Shown: one piece after another, positions 1-8,580 of the stretch
Numbering within the stretch: the first letter of the stretch is position 1
Layout of the letters: each line of letters begins with the position of its first letter
DNA from: Aeromonas veronii bv. veronii
GTDB lineage: Bacteria > Pseudomonadota > Gammaproteobacteria > Enterobacterales > Aeromonadaceae
Direction: 5' to 3'
Assembly (NCBI RefSeq): GCF_000820225.1
Contig: NZ_CDDK01000031.1
Location: forward strand, 356,076 to 420,075
DNA: 64,000 nucleotides
Notes under the pieces: model-generated
Seen by the model: the letters and a program-made list of their open reading frames with translations, nothing else
Databases searched by the model: none
Told to the model about the DNA's origin: nothing
Program-made: the position numbers and the translations under genes

Positions 1-107
1 GAGGTGGTGACGATGAAGAAGATCAGCATGATGAACACTATGTCCAGCATGGGGGTCAAATCGATAGCCGCCTCGTCAGCACCGCTGTCGCTGTAACGTT
101 TTCTCAT
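1..107 (-). CDS. exbD: ExbD/TolR-family biopolymer transport protein (N-terminal part)
   Basis: Only the first 35 codons lie in the window; the rest runs off the left edge. The visible residues begin MRKRYSDSGADEAAIDLTPM and lead into a hydrophobic stretch (LDIVFIMLIFF). This is the cytoplasmic N-terminus and single transmembrane helix of ExbD/TolR proteins, with the conserved Asp in the membrane segment that carries protons. It follows exbB in the same direction, as expected for the ExbB-ExbD proton channel that energises TonB. A tonB gene probably lies beyond the edge, but that is inferred from Vibrio TonB2 operons and cannot be seen. Confidence 0.85.
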   Translation of the reverse strand, partial: MRKRYSDSGADEAAIDLTPMLDIVFIMLIFFIVTT

Positions 108-174
108 AGCAGAAACTCCTTGCTTGTTCTGTGCCCCCGGCAGGCCATGCCTCACCGGGGGTATGCATCCTGCA

Positions 175-702
175 TCAACCGTGTTTCAGGTTGTCTTCCA
201 GCTTTTGCACCGCCAGTTTGGCCTTGTGATCGAGCTGGTTGACAAAAAACAGGCCGGAAAGGGCGGCAATCATGCCCGCCATGGTCGGTACCGTTGCCTT
301 GGAGATCCCCGATGCCATCGCCCGCGGCGAACCGGTACCTGTTATGGCCAGGGTGTCAAACACCTGCACCATCCCCACCACGGTCCCGAGCAGCCCCATC
401 AACGGGCAGAGAGCGATCAGCACCTTGATGACAGGCATCCCCTTGTCCACCGCCATGGCGACCCGTGAGACCAGCTCGCGCCGGATCTGCTTGGCAGACC
501 AGGAGAGGTGATCGGTACGGGCCAGCCAGGTGGCCTTGGTCTGCTTCACCTGCTTGGGGTAGACCGCCATGAAGTAGAACCAGCGCTCCAGCAACAGGGC
601 CCACATCATCAGGGTCAGGAAGAACAGGGCGACCAGTACATCGCCCCCCAATCCCAAAAACCGGCGGACCGACTCGACTTCTTCAATCAACCAGAACCAC
701 AT
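175..702 (-). CDS. exbB: ExbB-type MotA/TolQ/ExbB proton channel protein
   Basis: A 175-residue inner-membrane protein of the MotA/TolQ/ExbB family. It has an N-terminal helix, a hydrophobic segment near residues 24-42 and two C-terminal hydrophobic segments around a conserved LCPLMGLLGTVVGM core. It is short, like the ExbB2 of Vibrio TonB2 systems. An AAGGAG Shine-Dalgarno precedes the ATG. It lies 10 bases after the TtpC-like gene and 67 before exbD, so the three are probably one transcript. The ExbB-ExbD channel uses the proton gradient to drive TonB-dependent outer-membrane uptake. The family call is firm; pairing with the receptor at 2956-5511 is inferred from position. Confidence 0.9.
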   Translation of the reverse strand: MWFWLIEEVESVRRFLGLGGDVLVALFFLTLMMWALLLERWFYFMAVYPKQVKQTKATWLARTDHLSWSAKQIRRELVSRVAMAVDKGMPVIKVLIALCPLMGLLGTVVGMVQVFDTLAITGTGSPRAMASGISKATVPTMAGMIAALSGLFFVNQLDHKAKLAVQKLEDNLKHG

Positions 703-712
703 GGGTGACTCC

Positions 713-2086
713 TTACGCTGCGGCTTTGGAGGCGTGCAGACGTTCCTGATAACGGGCGACGAAACCGGCGCTCTGCTCTTCCAGCACCTGGATCAGACGA
801 CGGCTCTGGGTCTGTACAATGGTGTAGAGGAACAGCATGGGCACCGCGACGACCAGACCCTGCATGGTGGTCACCAGCGCCTCGGAGATACCACCCGCCA
901 TCAGCTTGGGATCGCCGGTACCGAACAGGGTGATGGCCTGGAAGGTGGCGATCATCCCCACCACGGTACCCAGCAGGCCCAGCAGCGGTGCGACCGATGC
1001 GATCAGCTTGATGAGGCTGATGCCCTTCTCGAACTTGGGCACGTTGCGCAGGATGATCTCGTCGAGCTTGGACTCCAGATCCTCGATGTTGTCACCGCGA
1101 TGGTTCTGGTAGGCCCCCAGCATGTCACCAATGGGGTTGCCCTTGATGATCTGATCGGATTTCAGCTGCTTGCGCATGGACGAGCCGATCAGCGACAGGC
1201 GGATACCGCAGAAGATGGCCAGCAGGGTACCGATGACCCCCAATGCCAGGATCACATAGCCCACGGAACCACCCTGATCGATACGCTCCTTGAGGGTCGG
1301 TGACTGCACCAGCAGGGAGAGGATCACGCCGCGAGACGGGTCGATGAAGATGGGCTTGACCTCGTCACCGCCCTGTTCAAACTCGGCGATGGGAGCCAGC
1401 ACGCTCTTCTCCGGTTGCCGGGAGAGCTGCTCGAATTTACCGGTCTCCGGTACGAAGGTGAGGTACTTGCCTTCGGAGACAGTGTTGAACTCGCCGATCT
1501 GAGTGACGGTCTTCTCGGCCTGGTTGCCCTCGCCGTAGACCACGGTCGCCGGGATCTGGCTCACCTTGCCACCGTCCACCATGCGGCCGAGGGTGGTGGT
1601 CCAGAACGCTTCCAGATCGTCGCTGGAGGGGAGCTCTTTACTCTCGGCCAGACGGGTCAACAGAGCGGATTGCTCCGGATGCTCGACCCGACGAGCGGAG
1701 GCGTTGAAGATCCCCTTGAACTCACCGGCAAACTGACGCAGTACGCCGAACATCTCGCCCATGTTGCCGGAACGCTGGCGCAGGGTTTCGGTCAGTTCGG
1801 TCAGCTGCTTGTCGTTGGCATCGAAGGTCGCCTTGAGCTGCTCGCCCTTGGCGGTTTCGGCAGCCAGCTCGGCCTTGGCCTTGGCCAGCAGCGCCCCCTG
1901 CTCGTTCTTGTCAGCCAGGAAGCGGGCTTCCCGCTCCTTGTTGAGTTGGGATTCGCTCAGGCTGGAGGCCTTGACCTGGTTCAGCAGCGCATTGAGATCC
2001 ACCGGTTTTTCGGCGGCGGTCACCGGCAGGGTGACCAGGGTTGCTCCCGCAATCAGGGAGGCAATAGCAAGTTTGATTCCTTTCAT
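713..2086 (-). CDS. ttpC: TtpC-like TonB system accessory protein (MotA/TolQ/ExbB domain)
   Basis: 457 residues: signal peptide (about 1-24), a periplasmic part with a coiled-coil stretch (about 30-110), a transmembrane segment near 270-290, and a C-terminal MotA/TolQ/ExbB domain with the KLIASVAPLLGLLGTVVGM motif. This architecture, much longer than ordinary ExbB, is that of TtpC, the fourth component of Vibrio TonB2 systems that is needed for siderophore uptake there. Its ATG overlaps the stop of the upstream DUF3450 gene by four bases, and a GGAGAAAG Shine-Dalgarno precedes it. Order DUF3450-TtpC-ExbB-ExbD is the canonical cluster. Confidence 0.88.
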   Translation of the reverse strand: MKGIKLAIASLIAGATLVTLPVTAAEKPVDLNALLNQVKASSLSESQLNKEREARFLADKNEQGALLAKAKAELAAETAKGEQLKATFDANDKQLTELTETLRQRSGNMGEMFGVLRQFAGEFKGIFNASARRVEHPEQSALLTRLAESKELPSSDDLEAFWTTTLGRMVDGGKVSQIPATVVYGEGNQAEKTVTQIGEFNTVSEGKYLTFVPETGKFEQLSRQPEKSVLAPIAEFEQGGDEVKPIFIDPSRGVILSLLVQSPTLKERIDQGGSVGYVILALGVIGTLLAIFCGIRLSLIGSSMRKQLKSDQIIKGNPIGDMLGAYQNHRGDNIEDLESKLDEIILRNVPKFEKGISLIKLIASVAPLLGLLGTVVGMIATFQAITLFGTGDPKLMAGGISEALVTTMQGLVVAVPMLFLYTIVQTQSRRLIQVLEEQSAGFVARYQERLHASKAAA

Positions 2087-2847
2087 GATGCTTTCTCCGC
2101 AGTTTGAACCGGCAGCTTGATCAGCGCGGGAGGCGCCTGCTTCTTGGCGATGCGAAGGCCCTGTTCAACCGCACTGCGATACTCCTGGGGCAACTCTTCC
2201 CACTGGCGAGTCTTCTTGTTCCACATCCCGGTTTCATTGCCATCCGGGGATTGATAAAGCAGCGCGATTCGGCCAACCCGCAGGAACTCGTAGGTCTTCT
2301 CGCTGCCATCCTTGTCCAGGCTCGCCTTGTAGGATTCGATGGTGCGGCTGAAGCCCTCCTCGATCTGGTAGGCCTCCAGGATCTTGCGGTACTTCTCGGA
2401 GATGGTGACATCGGCCCGGTTCATCAGGTCGGTCAGGGCCGCTACGCGGTCCTCCCGCTCGACCTTCTGGAACGGCAGATCCAGCGCCACAAACTGCTCG
2501 AGGGAGTCGATCATCTTGAGCATCAGGGGGACGACTTCGGTGCTGGTCTGATCAATCTGGGCGATCTGCTTTTGCATCGACGCCAGCTCGGCACTCTGGG
2601 ACTCGACCATCTTGCTCACCTGCTCGTTGTAGGTGCGCAGACTGTCGACCTGACGCAGGGCGGCCTTGTACTGGGCCAATGCGGATTCGGCAGATTCGGC
2701 ATAGCTGTCGATCTTCTGCTGGGAAACTTTGGATGCGTTGTCGGTGGCGGCTTGAGCGTCCACGGCCTGACCGGCAGTGGCTGCACTCAGATTGAAGCTG
2801 GTCAACAAGGCGGCCGAAACCAGGCTGCCAAGGAGCGCTTTCTTCAT
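2083..2847 (-). CDS. DUF3450-family periplasmic coiled-coil protein
   Basis: 254 residues from the preferred ATG at 2847, which has an AAGGA Shine-Dalgarno about eight bases upstream; a start seven codons further up (2868) lacks one. The protein has a signal peptide (MKKALLGSLVSAALLTSFNL, cut near residue 24), then a long helical region rich in Gln, Glu and Ala (about 40-120) typical of a coiled coil, and a charged C-terminal part. DUF3450 proteins regularly precede TtpC in TonB2 operons. They are thought to act with it in the periplasm, but the biochemical role is not established. Translationally coupled to ttpC. Confidence 0.85.
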   Translation of the reverse strand: MKKALLGSLVSAALLTSFNLSAATAGQAVDAQAATDNASKVSQQKIDSYAESAESALAQYKAALRQVDSLRTYNEQVSKMVESQSAELASMQKQIAQIDQTSTEVVPLMLKMIDSLEQFVALDLPFQKVEREDRVAALTDLMNRADVTISEKYRKILEAYQIEEGFSRTIESYKASLDKDGSEKTYEFLRVGRIALLYQSPDGNETGMWNKKTRQWEELPQEYRSAVEQGLRIAKKQAPPALIKLPVQTAEKAS

Positions 2848-2909
2848 TGTAATGGTCCTTGTCTTCATAGGATTACCCTATCTCCGTAACTTCCTTGGAC
2901 GTTGGGCAC

Positions 2910-2931
2910 AGCCGGCCCGACCGGGCCGGCT
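2910..2931 (-). other. GC-rich hairpin between receptor and DUF3450 genes
   Basis: A perfect inverted repeat with nine-base arms (AGCCGGCCC / GGGCCGGCT) and a four-base loop, in the 108-base gap after the TonB-dependent receptor stop. No T-run follows on the minus strand, so it is unlikely to be a full intrinsic terminator. It may protect the receptor mRNA 3' end or partly attenuate transcription into the TonB energising genes. Confidence 0.5.
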
Positions 2932-2955
2932 GAGGTTGTATATCAACAGGGTTGA

Positions 2956-5511
2956 TTAGAACTTCTGGGTGTAGTCGATGTAGTAGACGCGACCGTCGAT
3001 GCCGTAGAGGTCTTCTTCATAGGTGAAGCCATCGCTCGACAGAGAAGGTCCGCGGTTGAACATGTTCTTCACACCGGTCTGGATCTTGGCATTCCAGCTG
3101 GTATCGACCGCGACGTTCAGGTTCCAGATGGTGTTGGAAGCGATATGCCCCTCTTCCTGTCCATTCACGTAATCCTGACTCTGGGAGTCGATATAGTTGG
3201 CGCTCAGATAAGCATCCAGATTCCACCACTGCGGGAAGTTGGCACCGACCCCGGAGTTGAAGCGAAGGTCTGGCAACGCATTCCAACCCTTCTTGTCGAT
3301 CATCGGGCCACCGGCAAACAGACCTTCTTCATACTTCAGGATGTAAGTGCCACCGAAGTCATAGCGCATGGTGAAGAAGTTGAAGTCGTACTTGTAGTCC
3401 GCCTTGAAGTCGATACCACTGGTCTTGAGTTGCCCCAAGTTGACCATGCCGGCGTAGACCATCTCGACATCGCCGTTTGCGTCACGAATAACGTTCGGGT
3501 TGCTGCCGGTATTAAGCTCCTGATAGAACTGGGTCTGAGTGGTAGCCAGCTGGATCACGTCATCAATCTTGATGTAGTAGTAATCGAGCGACAGGTTCAG
3601 ATTGTCCAGCGGGTTGTAAGCAGCCCCGATGGTGAAGGTATTGGCGGTCTCTTCCTTCAGGTTCTTGTTAGCTTTACGCGTTGTGTCGTACTGCGCTTCG
3701 GAACAGTTAGCAATACCATTGGCCTGGCAGCCTACATAGTCCTTGGCAAAGTCGGCAGAGAACGAGTCTGCGGCATAGAGATCATCCAGACCCGGCGCAC
3801 GGAACGACTGGGACCAGGAGGTACGGAACATCAACTGGTCGAGCGGTTGATAACGCAGACTCGCTTTGGGCGAGAAGGCGCTGCCAAAGTCGCTGTACTT
3901 GTCGTAACGACCCGCCAGGTTCAACTCGATCTGCTCGGTGATGGGGATCAGGCTCTCGATGTAGGTGGCAAACACATCGCGCACACCGCTACCGGAGTTG
4001 CCGGATGAACCCAGTACGTTACCCGCTTCGGACTGGCTGTCGTAGGTGTCGGAGTAAACCCAATCGTTATACTCGGCCCCCAGATACCAGCTGACCGGGC
4101 CAGCGGGCAGTTCACCCATCTCCCAACCCAGACCACCGTACCACTGGAAGAAGTCCATTTTGGAGGTACGGCTGGTATCGTACGAAAGGTCCTTGGTGGC
4201 CGCATCAGAGAAGCTGCCATTAATAAATTTCCCGCTATTAACCTGAGTCTGTACTGCTGGCTCCAGAACGTAGCCTGAACCATTGCTGCGGTTATCTGTT
4301 TTGGAATACATGTAACCGGCATTCCACTCCAGATCGCCTACCGCTTCGGTCGGCACAGTCCCTTCAAAACCCAGGTTCATGTTACCGGTCATGTCAGTCA
4401 CATCGTTGTCACGGGGGCCGACGTTGTTAAAGCGGTAGTAAACGGTCGCAGCCTTGGCGGTACTGAAGTTGTTGGCAGACAGGACTGCTGCGCTTTCAGG
4501 GGTAGAACCATCTACGGTGAAGGCACCGGCAGCTGGCGCGAAACGACCAAAACTGGTGACGCGGGAGCCAATCAACTGCGGAACGAAGTCCACGTTATCG
4601 TTAATGTGATAGCGGCCGTTCACATAGACGGTATCACGCGTCCGGGAAGCGGTTTTGGCTGCTATCTGGGCAAAGTCGAAGCGGCAGGCTGTCCCCACGG
4701 GCACGAAACCTGCACCTGTATTAGCACAGTCAATGCCGTCCAGAGTACGGGTAACTGTCTTGCCGGTCGTGGCATCAACACCCTTGATATTGCGACCATA
4801 AATACTGGGGGCCTCGGCACCCTGCTTGGCCAGATAGTCACGATCCTTGTAATAGATCACATCTTTCACATCGTGCTCGTAAACCATCATCAGAGAACCC
4901 TTGTCCCCTGTGATGCCACTGACAATGGAACCACTCTGCTCGTCACCACCCTCTTCGGTCGGCGAACCGATACGCCCCTGGAAAGTCAGCCCTTCGAAAC
5001 CCTCTTTGAGGATCACGTTGATAACGCCACCGATGGCATCAGAACCATAGAGTGCGGAGCCACCATCCAGGTTCACTTCCACCCGCTCAACCGCCGCCAT
5101 GGGGATGGTGTTGAGGTTGATGGAAGTACCACCCATAGTCGGTGAACCTGCGATCCGCTTGCCATTGAGCAGTACCAGAGTACGGGTAGAGCCCAGACCA
5201 CGCAGACCAACGGTTCCCTGAGATTGATAGGAGTCACCAGAGGAAGGGGAGTAACCACCAAAGGAGTTGTAGGAGGCCTGTTTCAGATAATCGGCCACAG
5301 TCTGCTGACCAGACTGTTCAATTTGAGCCTTGCTGACAGAGACAACCGGAGTCGCCCCCTCAACATCAACACGGGAGATACGAGAGCCAGTGACTTTGAT
5401 TTTCTGCAGTTTTTCGACGTTCTGCCCTTCTTCGGCAGATACGGATGGGGCCGCCGCAAGGCTCGCCAAGGCGAACGCAATCGCAGCAGAGATTCTGCTC
5501 TTCCTAAGCAT
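2956..5511 (-). CDS. TonB-dependent outer-membrane receptor
   Basis: 851 residues. Signal peptide 1-26 (cleavage after SVSA), a short QKIKVTGSRI segment typical of this receptor class, a plug domain (about 45-175) with the RGLGSTRTLVLLNGKRI and GGSALYGSDAIGGVINVI motifs, and a long beta-barrel ending in the C-terminal Phe (YTQKF) used for outer-membrane insertion. The plug style (ATPVVSVSKAQIEQSG, SYNSFGGY) resembles the large unnamed receptors common in Shewanella and Xanthomonas, not classical siderophore receptors, so the ligand is unknown. It heads the DUF3450-ttpC-exbBD cluster, and a peptide ABC importer is transcribed divergently. No clear Fur box was found upstream. Confidence 0.93.
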   Translation of the reverse strand: MLRKSRISAAIAFALASLAAAPSVSAEEGQNVEKLQKIKVTGSRISRVDVEGATPVVSVSKAQIEQSGQQTVADYLKQASYNSFGGYSPSSGDSYQSQGTVGLRGLGSTRTLVLLNGKRIAGSPTMGGTSINLNTIPMAAVERVEVNLDGGSALYGSDAIGGVINVILKEGFEGLTFQGRIGSPTEEGGDEQSGSIVSGITGDKGSLMMVYEHDVKDVIYYKDRDYLAKQGAEAPSIYGRNIKGVDATTGKTVTRTLDGIDCANTGAGFVPVGTACRFDFAQIAAKTASRTRDTVYVNGRYHINDNVDFVPQLIGSRVTSFGRFAPAAGAFTVDGSTPESAAVLSANNFSTAKAATVYYRFNNVGPRDNDVTDMTGNMNLGFEGTVPTEAVGDLEWNAGYMYSKTDNRSNGSGYVLEPAVQTQVNSGKFINGSFSDAATKDLSYDTSRTSKMDFFQWYGGLGWEMGELPAGPVSWYLGAEYNDWVYSDTYDSQSEAGNVLGSSGNSGSGVRDVFATYIESLIPITEQIELNLAGRYDKYSDFGSAFSPKASLRYQPLDQLMFRTSWSQSFRAPGLDDLYAADSFSADFAKDYVGCQANGIANCSEAQYDTTRKANKNLKEETANTFTIGAAYNPLDNLNLSLDYYYIKIDDVIQLATTQTQFYQELNTGSNPNVIRDANGDVEMVYAGMVNLGQLKTSGIDFKADYKYDFNFFTMRYDFGGTYILKYEEGLFAGGPMIDKKGWNALPDLRFNSGVGANFPQWWNLDAYLSANYIDSQSQDYVNGQEEGHIASNTIWNLNVAVDTSWNAKIQTGVKNMFNRGPSLSSDGFTYEEDLYGIDGRVYYIDYTQKF

Positions 5512-6250
5512 CGCTTATATCCTTCCTGGTTGTTTATTGTTTGCTTCCTGATACCGCCCTCTTTGGAGCGATGTGTAAGGCTTATCAATCTTTGACTAGC
5601 GACGTCAATGGAGCTGGGGGGCGGCGAGGTCGGACGTAGAATAAGCGGAGTGTATTAATTTTGACCGGCATAATTAGTGAATAATTCTGCCAAAAACAAC
5701 CCACACAATGTAAAAACATTGTTAAATGGCATAAATGGCGCTGAATTAAAATTTGATGAACTTATTAGTTAACGTGCTGTCCGTTTATATCTTATTTTGA
5801 TTTATTGGCATTAATAAGAATAAAACACTAACTTCATGAGGGTTGCACCTGACCGTTCTCATGGGGATAACAGATAAAATTGTCGAGATGACATCGTTTT
5901 CCTTCAATTTCACACCACAAACAAAAACATTACAAATCAACAAGTTAAAATCAATTAAAACTAAAACAAACAGCTGTTTATATTTTTTAAAATAATGTTG
6001 AGCAGTAGCGTTTTGTTTTGATTTTCACTTTTCAGATAAAAAACGTCATTTTTCGGTGCTTTTGGTCTCAGCGGGTCATTTGTCCCAGTTTTCCATTTCC
6101 TTGTACTTGATTTTTGTTGCAGAGCTTTTACAGTGGCCAAGCGGATTGTCTGCTGTTTGGCAACCAATCCAGCGCGTAATGCCAGGAAGGACAGGCCCGT
6201 CACCGGATTTGACTGGCCGCAAAAAAGAACAACAAGGACGAGGTTCCACC
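5512..6250. other. AT-rich divergent intergenic region (739 bases)
   Basis: Separates the TonB-dependent receptor (minus) from the Yej-like importer (plus). From about 5640 to 6080 it is strikingly AT-rich compared with the genes around it, with many A- and T-tracts, and no plausible gene. It probably holds both promoters and binding sites for nucleoid proteins or a regulator. I could not find a convincing Fur box, CRP site or terminator. A reading frame entering the permease gene from 6056 lacks a ribosome-binding site and is not taken as coding. Confidence 0.6.
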
Positions 6251-7276
6251 ATGCTGTCGTATTTCCTACGCCGGATGCTTTTGATCATCCCGACGTTTCT
6301 CGGTATCACCCTGCTCGTCTTCACCATCACCCGTTTCGTGCCGGGTGGACCGGTCGAACGCATGCTGCTGCAAGCCCAAGTTTCCCAGAATGAATCCGGC
6401 CGCTCCAGTGGCAGCAAGGGGGCACAGGCCCTCTCCGATGAACAGATCGAGGAGCTCAAGGCCTTCTATGGCCTCGACAAGCCCATGCTGGTCGCCTACT
6501 GGGAGTGGCTGCAGAAGCTGGCGGTACTCGATCTGGGCGAATCGACCCGCTACTACGAGCCGGTGTGGGATCTCATCAAGGAGCGGCTCCCCGTTACCGC
6601 CTTCTTCGGGCTGGCAACCTTTCTGCTGAGCTATGCGGTCTCCATTCCGCTGGGTGTGGCGAAGGCGCTCAGGCACAACAGCCGCTTCGACTCGTTAAGC
6701 TCCATGCTCATCTACATGGCCTATGCCCTGCCCGCCTACGTGGTAGGGATCTTCCTCATCACCGTCTTCGCCTTCCATCTGGAGTGGCTGCCGATGGGCG
6801 GTTTTCCGGGAGACGACTTTGAATACATGGAGAGCAGCTGGGATCAGATCCGCACTGTCTTTGCCCACGCCCTGCTGCCGCTTATCGCCTACGCCATCGG
6901 CGATTTCGCCATCCTCACCATGACTATGAAAAACAGCCTGATGGAGAACCTGTCGGCCGATTATGTGCGTACCGCCGTGGCCAAGGGGTTGCCGTTTCGC
7001 AAGGCGGTCACCGACCACGCGATGCGCAACAGCCTGATCCCCATCGCCAGCCACCTGGGGTCTGTGCTCACCGTTTTCTTTGGCGGCTCCTTCCTCATCG
7101 AGACCATCTTCAACATCGACGGCATCGGCCTGCTCGGTTACGAGGCTATCGTCGAACGGGATTACCCCACCGTCATGGGCATTCTGGCCATCACCTCCAT
7201 GCTGATGCTGATAGGCAACATCGTCTCCGATATCTGCGTGGCCCTCGTTGATCCCCGCGTGCGGTTTGGAGATTGA
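6251..7276 (+). CDS. Peptide ABC transporter permease, YejB/DppB-like
   Basis: 341 residues from the ATG at 6251, which follows an AAGGACGAGG Shine-Dalgarno region. The N-terminus (MLSYFLRRMLLIIPTFLGIT) is the first transmembrane helix and FVPGGPVERML motif of DppB/OppB/YejB permeases. The C-terminal binding-protein-dependent permease domain carries the EAA-type loop (DYVRTAVAKGLPFRKAV) and ends with the typical DPRVRFGD tail. It is first in a five-gene importer. The protein end and the next start codon are duplicated just downstream (see repeat 7220-7390). YejB is the closest E. coli type because of the pairing with YejE- and YejA-like proteins. Confidence 0.9.
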   Translation: MLSYFLRRMLLIIPTFLGITLLVFTITRFVPGGPVERMLLQAQVSQNESGRSSGSKGAQALSDEQIEELKAFYGLDKPMLVAYWEWLQKLAVLDLGESTRYYEPVWDLIKERLPVTAFFGLATFLLSYAVSIPLGVAKALRHNSRFDSLSSMLIYMAYALPAYVVGIFLITVFAFHLEWLPMGGFPGDDFEYMESSWDQIRTVFAHALLPLIAYAIGDFAILTMTMKNSLMENLSADYVRTAVAKGLPFRKAVTDHAMRNSLIPIASHLGSVLTVFFGGSFLIETIFNIDGIGLLGYEAIVERDYPTVMGILAITSMLMLIGNIVSDICVALVDPRVRFGD

Positions 7277-7390
7277 CCATGAACCAGACCTCTATTGCTA
7301 TGCCGATGCTGGTATCACGCCATATCGTCTCCGATATCTGCGTTGCACCCTCTGTTGACCCCCGCGTGCGGTTTGGAGACTGACCATGAA
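7220..7390 (+). repeat. Imperfect direct repeat spanning the permease-permease junction
   Basis: Bases 7220-7283 recur as 7324-7390. Each copy encodes the permease tail (IVSDICVA...DPRVRFGD), a stop, a GGAG Shine-Dalgarno and the start ATGAA of the next gene. The copies differ by a few substitutions and a three-base insertion. About 40 unrelated bases lie between them. The result is a 34-codon reading frame between the two permease genes. Confidence 0.9.
7279..7383 (+). CDS. 34-codon mini-ORF created by junction duplication
   Basis: Starts MNQTSIAMPMLVSRH and ends with the same ICVA-(x)-DPRVRFGD tail as the upstream permease. It has its own GGAG Shine-Dalgarno seven bases before the ATG, because the repeat copied the translation start of the downstream permease gene. 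It fills the gap between the two permease genes almost exactly: two bases after one stop and two before the next ATG. Translation is plausible and would keep ribosomes flowing through the operon. The product has no recognised function and may be only a by-product of the duplication. Confidence 0.5.
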   Translation: MNQTSIAMPMLVSRHIVSDICVAPSVDPRVRFGD

Positions 7391-8429
7391 GCTCAATCCG
7401 GTTACCTTGAAAAAACTCAAGCGCTTCAAGTCGATCAAGCGCGGCTACTACTCCTTCATCATCTTCACCACCCTGGTGCTGCTCTCCCTGCTGGCGGAGC
7501 TGCTGGTCAACAGCCGGGCACTGATGGTGAGCTATCAGGGCCAGCTGCACTTCCCCACCTATGGCGATGTGATCCCCGGTCAGCAGTTCGGGCTCGATTA
7601 CGAGTACGAAACCAACTACCGCCAGCTCAAGGCCAAATTTGCCGCAGAGGGCCAGGGCGACTGGGTGCTGCTGCCGCCAGTACCCTGGAACCCCTACGAG
7701 CAGGATTTCAAAGAGGATGCCTACCCGCCTTACGCCCCCAGCGCGGCCGAGCGCCACTTCCTCGGCACCGACACCAGCGGCCGCGATGTGCTGGCGCGAC
7801 TGGTTTACGGCTTTCGCATCGCCATCGGCTTTGCCTTTATCGCGCTGGCGGCCAGTTACGCCATCGGAGTCACCATCGGCTGTCTGATGGGTTTTCTCGG
7901 CGGCCGCTTCGACCTCATCCTGCAACGCTTTATCGAGATCTGGTCCCAGGTGCCGTTTCTCTACGTCATCATGATCCTGGTGTCGCTGGCCAAGCCCAAC
8001 TTCGGCCTGTTTGTCGCCATCAACGTGCTGTTCGGCTGGATGGGGATCACCTGGTATATGCGCACCCTCACCTACAAGGAGCGGGCGCGGGACTATGTGA
8101 TGGCAGCGCGGGCGCAAGGGGCGACCACCGGGCGGATCATCTTCAACCACATCCTGCCCAACACCCTGATGATGATCGTCACCCTGGCGCCGTTCGCCGT
8201 GGTGGGCAATATCTCCACCCTGACAGCGCTCGACTATCTTGGCTTCGGGCTGGCACCGCCGACCCCGAGCTGGGGGGAGCTGCTATCCCAGGGCATCAAC
8301 AATCTGGATGCCATCTGGATCGTCAGCTCGGTGGTGGCCGCGGTGAGTCTGGTGCTGATCATGGTCTCCTTTATCGGCGAGGCGATCCGCGAGGCGTTCG
8401 ATCCGCGCAAATTTACCCGTTACCAGTAA
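7386..8429 (+). CDS. Peptide ABC transporter permease, YejE/DppC-like
   Basis: 347 residues. The N-terminal RFKSIKRGYYSFIIF segment leads into transmembrane helix 1. A long periplasmic section with PYAPSAAERHFLGTDTSGRD follows, characteristic of OppC/YejE permeases, then the C-terminal permease domain with the EAA-type loop (DYVMAARAQGATTGRIIF) and a terminal IGEAIREAFDPRKF motif. GGAG Shine-Dalgarno seven bases before ATG. It forms the second half of the membrane channel with the YejB-like protein. Confidence 0.9.
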   Translation: MKLNPVTLKKLKRFKSIKRGYYSFIIFTTLVLLSLLAELLVNSRALMVSYQGQLHFPTYGDVIPGQQFGLDYEYETNYRQLKAKFAAEGQGDWVLLPPVPWNPYEQDFKEDAYPPYAPSAAERHFLGTDTSGRDVLARLVYGFRIAIGFAFIALAASYAIGVTIGCLMGFLGGRFDLILQRFIEIWSQVPFLYVIMILVSLAKPNFGLFVAINVLFGWMGITWYMRTLTYKERARDYVMAARAQGATTGRIIFNHILPNTLMMIVTLAPFAVVGNISTLTALDYLGFGLAPPTPSWGELLSQGINNLDAIWIVSSVVAAVSLVLIMVSFIGEAIREAFDPRKFTRYQ

Positions 8430-8490
8430 GCCAACCTGTGCCAGCGCGCATCAGCAGGCGCCGGGTAACGAACAGTGATAAATGAAGGAC

Positions 8491-8513
8491 GGGCCGCCGC
8501 CATCGGCGGTCCC
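8491..8513 (+). other. Intercistronic hairpin before the binding-protein gene
   Basis: GGGCCGCCG / CGGCGGTCCC pair around a CCAT loop with one bulged T, in the 151-base gap between the permease and binding-protein genes. No T-run follows. In importer operons such stems often stabilise mRNA and let the binding protein be made in excess; that role is inferred. Confidence 0.45.
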
Positions 8514-8580
8514 GGGAGCAAGGGATAATCCCGTTATCAATCAAGACCCCCAGTGCAGGGGCTAGACCTGGAAGTCAAAC

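Noticed and set aside
5512-5640. Fur box upstream of the TonB-dependent receptor
   Set aside because: No stretch resembles the 19-base consensus beyond general AT-richness.
6056-6250. N-terminal extension of the YejB-like permease
   Set aside because: The added 65 residues are unlike permeases, lie in promoter DNA, and the inner ATG has the family-typical first helix and a Shine-Dalgarno region.
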